From contig OY759970.1 of NCBI GenBank assembly GCA_963662965.1, forward strand, positions 4,402,001 to 4,466,000: DNA of 64,000 nt, in the 5' to 3' direction. The notes below the pieces were generated by a model, which did no database searches, was not told the origin of the DNA, and saw only the letters and a program-made list of their open reading frames with translations. The stretch is from DTWD01 sp963662965. GTDB lineage: Bacteria > Acidobacteriota > Vicinamibacteria > Vicinamibacterales > UBA8438. Both the position numbers and the translations under genes were made by a program. Shown here piece by piece: positions 60,576-64,000 of the stretch (position 1 is the stretch's first letter; each line of letters opens with the position of its first letter).

Positions 60576-62738
60576 ATGATGCAGATAGGACGCACGTGGG
60601 CGGCTTTCGTCGTGGCGCTGGCAGCGGTCGGAGCCGGCGGGATCGGTGCCCCGGCCCAGGACTTCGCCGGCTACACCGAGGATCAAGCGCGCGCTGGCCA
60701 ACTCGTTTACGAGAGTGTCTGCGCGTCGTGTCACATGGCCAACCTCCAGGGAGACTTCGAGGCGCCGGAGCTGGCGGGCCCGAACTTCCTGAACAGCTGG
60801 GGCGGTCGTGAGGTGAACGAGCTCTTCGACTACATGCAGGCGACGATGCCGCCGGCCGGGAGCAAGCCGAGCGATGAGAGCTTTACGAACATCATCGCCT
60901 ACATCCTGGAGCGCAACGGCCAGGAGGCCGGGAGCGCGCGACTCGTGGCCACCACCACCACGATGGTCCCTACGCGGGACGTCGTGGCGGGCCGCGCACC
61001 CGCCGCGGCACCGGCCACCGCCGCGCGTGGGGCCGAGTCGCCGAGACAGCCGGGCGGGTTTGGCGCACCCCGGCCGCCGCTTCCAGCCCTCCAGTGGAAC
61101 GGTGTCGTCGCGGACTATCGACCAGTGACCGCCGAGATGCTGGTCGACCCGCCGCCCGGTGATTGGCTGATGTTCCGACGGACCTACGACGGCCAGGGTC
61201 ACAGCCCGCTTGATCAGATCACGACCGATAACGTCGGTGACCTCCAACTAGCGTGGGTGTGGTCGATGGCCGAAGGCTCGAATCAGCCAACGCCGCTCGT
61301 TCACGACGGCATCATGTATCTCACCAACCCTGGCAACATCATCCAGGCGCTCGACGCCGGGACCGGTGACGTCATCTGGCAATACGCGCGCGAGTTTCCG
61401 GAAAGTTTCGGCCAAAGCGGTAGCCGGTTGCGCAACATCGCGATCTACCAGGACGAGCTGTTCGTTGCCACCGCGGACGCCGCGTTGGTCGCGCTCGACG
61501 CGCGGAGTGGCGAGATCGTCTGGGAGCATCAGATCGCGGACCCCGAGCAGGGCTACACCAGCTCGAGTGGGCCGATGGTCATGGGCGGGGTCGTGGTCAA
61601 CGGCATCAACGGCTGCTCGCGTTTCCAGGAAGACAGCTGCTTCATCACAGGGCACGATCCCGACACCGGCGAAGAGCTCTGGCGAACGCTCACCATCGCC
61701 CAACCGGGGGAGCCGGGCGGGGACTCCTGGGGTGACCTGCCGCTCGTCCTCCGTGGGGGCGGCGACTCGTGGACTGCCGGCAGCTACGACCCAGAGCTCG
61801 ATCTGATCTACTGGCCGACGGCGCAGGCCAAGCCGTGGGTGCCCGCCAGCCGGGGCCTCACGGTGTACGACGACGTGCTTTACACCAACGCCACGCTGGC
61901 GCTACGGCGGAGCACCGGTGAGATCGCCTGGTACTTCCAGCACGTGCCGGGTGAGGCGCTCGACCTAGATGAGGCGTTCGAGAAGGTGCTGATCGATGTC
62001 GGTGGCCGCAAGACCCTCTTCACCATCGGCAAGCACGGCATCCTCTGGAAGCTCGACCGTGAGACGGGGGAGTTCCTCGGCCACACCGAGACGGTCTACC
62101 AGAACATCTTCACCTCGATCGACCCAGACACCGGTCGGGTCACCTATCGCCAAGACATCGCCGACGCTGGCGTCGGCGACTGGGTCGAGGTCTGCCCCAG
62201 CACCGCCGGGGGTAAGAACTGGCACGCGACCTCGTTCAGCCCGCAGGCCAACGCGCTCGTGATCCCGTTGAGCCAAACCTGTCTCGCCATCGCGGGGCGT
62301 GAGGTCGTGTTCGAGCCAGGGTCAGGCGGTTCGGCAGCCGATAGGAAATGGTTCGAAATGCCCGGCTCCAACGGCAATCTCGGCAAACTGGCGGCGTACG
62401 ACGTCGAGACCCTGGAGGAGCTGTGGTCGGTCGAACAGCGGGCGTCATTCCACACTGCGGCCCTGACGACCGGGGGCGGCCTCGCCTTCGCGGGTGATCT
62501 CGACCGGTGGTTCCGGGCGTACGACGTCCGGACCGGCGAGGTGCTCTGGGAACGGCGGCTCGGCACATCGGTTCAGGGGTTCCCGGTCAGCTTCAGCGTC
62601 GACGGCGAGCAGTACGTGGCTGTATCGACCGGGCTCGGCGGCGGCAGCCCCCGCAACGTCCCGAACCTGCTGGCGCCGGACGTGCGCTATCCGCGCACCG
62701 GGAACGCACTCTACGTGTTCAAGCTGCGCGACCGGTAG
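60576..62738 (+). CDS. PQQ-dependent dehydrogenase with N-terminal cytochrome c domain
   Basis: 720 aa from the ATG at 60576, with an AGGAGTGAGG ribosome binding site. A signal peptide (WAAFVVALAAVGAGGIGAPA) leads to a cytochrome c domain with CASCH at residues 49-53 and a later Met ligand (TMPPAG). An Ala/Pro linker follows. The eight-bladed PQQ propeller then starts near DWLMFRRTYDGQGHSPL, with ALDAGTGDVIWQYAREFPES, ALDARSGEIVWEHQIADPEQG and KNWHATSFSPQANALVIPL. In most alcohol dehydrogenases of this kind the heme domain is at the C-terminus; here it is at the N-terminus. The substrate is unknown. Confidence 0.9.
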   Translation: MMQIGRTWAAFVVALAAVGAGGIGAPAQDFAGYTEDQARAGQLVYESVCASCHMANLQGDFEAPELAGPNFLNSWGGREVNELFDYMQATMPPAGSKPSDESFTNIIAYILERNGQEAGSARLVATTTTMVPTRDVVAGRAPAAAPATAARGAESPRQPGGFGAPRPPLPALQWNGVVADYRPVTAEMLVDPPPGDWLMFRRTYDGQGHSPLDQITTDNVGDLQLAWVWSMAEGSNQPTPLVHDGIMYLTNPGNIIQALDAGTGDVIWQYAREFPESFGQSGSRLRNIAIYQDELFVATADAALVALDARSGEIVWEHQIADPEQGYTSSSGPMVMGGVVVNGINGCSRFQEDSCFITGHDPDTGEELWRTLTIAQPGEPGGDSWGDLPLVLRGGGDSWTAGSYDPELDLIYWPTAQAKPWVPASRGLTVYDDVLYTNATLALRRSTGEIAWYFQHVPGEALDLDEAFEKVLIDVGGRKTLFTIGKHGILWKLDRETGEFLGHTETVYQNIFTSIDPDTGRVTYRQDIADAGVGDWVEVCPSTAGGKNWHATSFSPQANALVIPLSQTCLAIAGREVVFEPGSGGSAADRKWFEMPGSNGNLGKLAAYDVETLEELWSVEQRASFHTAALTTGGGLAFAGDLDRWFRAYDVRTGEVLWERRLGTSVQGFPVSFSVDGEQYVAVSTGLGGGSPRNVPNLLAPDVRYPRTGNALYVFKLRDR

Positions 62739-62783
62739 GTCTAGTTTTTTGATGCTCTTCGGAGCTGTAGCTACTCCATAGAA

Positions 62784-62798
62784 CACGGTAGTACCGTG
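62784..62798. repeat. Short perfect palindrome
   Basis: CACGGTAGTACCGTG: two 7-bp arms around one base, upstream of the SoxC-like gene. Possible operator for a dimeric regulator; nothing confirms it. Confidence 0.45.
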
Positions 62799-62892
62799 CC
62801 TGGTAAACCGTTGCGCGCCGGCAACAGGCGTGCTCTAATCGCATCGTCAAGCGAACGTCCCGCGTCGGTGTCGAGTCCCTGAGGAGGGCTAA

Positions 62893-64000
62893 ATGGGTGC
62901 CAAGCAGTCAAGTCGAAGAAAGTTCCTGCGGAACAGCGCTGCGCTGGCCGGGCTCGCTGCGACGCCTGCGGGATTGGCGGTCGCTCCACGTACCGCGAGC
63001 GGCCAGACCCGCGGGGCAGGCGCCGTGCCCGACATGAACGCGATGGAGTACGTGCTCTACGGCGCGCGCTCGCGGTTCGTGACCACCAAGCGCATCCTGG
63101 AGGGGCACGGCCATTACGAGGACGACAGGCCGAAGCCCAATCCGTATCGCCCGAGCGTCGGCACGCCGATTCGCGACCTCGTTGGGATCATCACGCCGTC
63201 GTCGCTGCACTTCGCGACCCAGCACCACTACGGAATCCCCGAGATCAATCCCAGCGAGCACACGCTGACCATCCACGGCATGGTTGATCGTCCGATGGTG
63301 TTCACGGTGGATGATCTCAAGCGATTTCCAGCCTCCTCGGGGATCTACTTCCTCGAGTGCCTTGGGAACCGGCCGCGGCCCACAGATAAGAACGTCAACG
63401 AGACGAACGGCCGCATGGCGTGCTCCGAATGGATCGGTGTGCCTCTCTCGATGCTCTTGAAGGAAGCGGGCGTCAAGAACGGCGCGAGCTGGATCGTCGC
63501 TGAGGCGGCCGAGGCCGGACATCACACGAAAAGCGTCCCGATGGCCAAGGTCATGGACGATGTGCTCGTGGCTTATGGGCAGAACGGCGAGCCGATCCGT
63601 CCGGACCACGGCTTCCCGTTGCGCCTCCTGGTCCCTGGTTTCGAGGGGATCTACAACGTGAAGTGGCTCAAGACGATCAAGGTGGTCGACCAGCCCTATA
63701 AGACGTTTCAGGAGCGGTCCCGGTTCATGGGTGCCGACCGGCGATCGCGGCACTTCATCTACGAGCTCGGGCCGAAGTCGGTCATCACGTTCCCATCCGG
63801 CGAAGACCATCTGCCGGAGCACGGCACCTACACGATTACCGGTTTGGCGTGGTCCGGCGGGGGCGCCGTCCGTCGGGTGGAGGTCTCTACCGACGGTGGG
63901 CAAACGTGGACAGACGCAAAGCTACGCGGGCCGGCGTTGAAACGCGCGTTCGCCAGGTTCGACCTCGTCTGGAAGTGGAAAGGCGAGGAGGCGGTGCTCC
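62893..64000 (+). CDS. SoxC-like Tat-exported molybdopterin oxidoreductase, 5' part
   Basis: Open to the right edge; about 369 residues are seen, without a stop. The ATG at 62893 follows a strong GAGGAGGG site. A twin-arginine signal is present (SSRRKFLRNSAALAGLA). The sulfite oxidase-type Mo domain follows: HYGIPEINPSEHTLTIHGMV, the Mo-ligand Cys in IYFLECLGN, then CSEWIGVPLSML and DHGFPLRLLVPGFEGIYNVKWL. The Mo-co dimerisation domain begins near YTITGLAWSGGGAVRRVEVS. Members oxidise sulfite or carry out related reactions in the periplasm. A cytochrome partner would be expected downstream; the upstream heme-PQQ enzyme might share an electron acceptor. Confidence 0.9.
   Translation, partial: MGAKQSSRRKFLRNSAALAGLAATPAGLAVAPRTASGQTRGAGAVPDMNAMEYVLYGARSRFVTTKRILEGHGHYEDDRPKPNPYRPSVGTPIRDLVGIITPSSLHFATQHHYGIPEINPSEHTLTIHGMVDRPMVFTVDDLKRFPASSGIYFLECLGNRPRPTDKNVNETNGRMACSEWIGVPLSMLLKEAGVKNGASWIVAEAAEAGHHTKSVPMAKVMDDVLVAYGQNGEPIRPDHGFPLRLLVPGFEGIYNVKWLKTIKVVDQPYKTFQERSRFMGADRRSRHFIYELGPKSVITFPSGEDHLPEHGTYTITGLAWSGGGAVRRVEVSTDGGQTWTDAKLRGPALKRAFARFDLVWKWKGEEAVL

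Overview
The window reads as high-GC chromosomal DNA from a diderm bacterium. Secretin, LolA-like carrier, TonB-family protein, RodZ and an outer-membrane barrel protein imply an outer membrane. The gene content (a Fis-like regulator behind purC, NtrY/NtrX, a DUF5916 barrel protein, PQQ and Tat-exported oxidoreductases, an acidobacterial-style TPR protein) suggests Acidobacteriota, perhaps a Vicinamibacteria-like lineage. That placement is inference from gene families. A partial selB at the left edge implies selenocysteine decoding, although no selenoprotein was seen here.

Layout. 0-8 kb: selB 3' part, a hypothetical gene, a TonB-family protein, then on the minus strand groES-groEL (with a CIRCE-like operator and a clear terminator) and purC with a Fis-like protein. 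6.6-12.5 kb, plus strand: a YbhN-like membrane protein, nrdR, a DUF4390 protein and an NtrY/NtrX pair. 12.4-24 kb: ftcD (minus), then a long plus-strand run of envelope, lipid and vitamin genes (TPR-like protein, RDD protein, pgpA, cinA, thpR, plsY, gpsA, ftsY, ribD-ribE-ribBA). 23.7-32.4 kb: ffh, the rpsP-khpA-rimM-trmD-rplS-rnhB translation operon, a frameshifted TPR gene, thiE, rodZ and a decayed gene. 33-43.6 kb: polX and a GHMP sugar kinase on minus, then nagZ-ldcA-mpl-pxpB-pxpC-murB-murA on plus. The last run is a tightly overlapped peptidoglycan recycling and precursor cluster with two 5-oxoprolinase subunits inside it. Its MurA carries Asp where the fosfomycin-target Cys normally sits.

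43.8-57 kb is an accessory zone: a frameshifted IS110-family transposase, a secretin-lolA pair, a rhodanese-like protein without its Cys, an ilvA broken by a stop and a 1-nt deletion, thrC, a tRNA-like fragment, a perfect 19-bp palindrome, an intact IS3 element that cut a lipoprotein gene, a sirtuin, a nucleotidyltransferase, and remnants of a type ISP restriction enzyme and of a beta-propeller protein. 57-64 kb: a large DUF5916 protein, an outer-membrane protein remnant, and a periplasmic redox block (CHRD protein, cytochrome c/PQQ dehydrogenase, SoxC-like molybdoenzyme cut by the window edge).

The most unusual signals are non-coding. (i) A roughly 100-bp GC-rich interspersed repeat has about eight copies in both orientations, one read as the C-terminus of ilvA. 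(ii) A 160-184 bp element with 18-bp terminal inverted repeats occurs twice, with a compensatory base-pair change in its central hairpin; each copy lies just upstream of a start codon. (iii) A third repeat separates single genes at 54-56 kb. Apparent single-base indels cluster between 28 and 50 kb; gene decay and consensus errors cannot be separated from the sequence alone.
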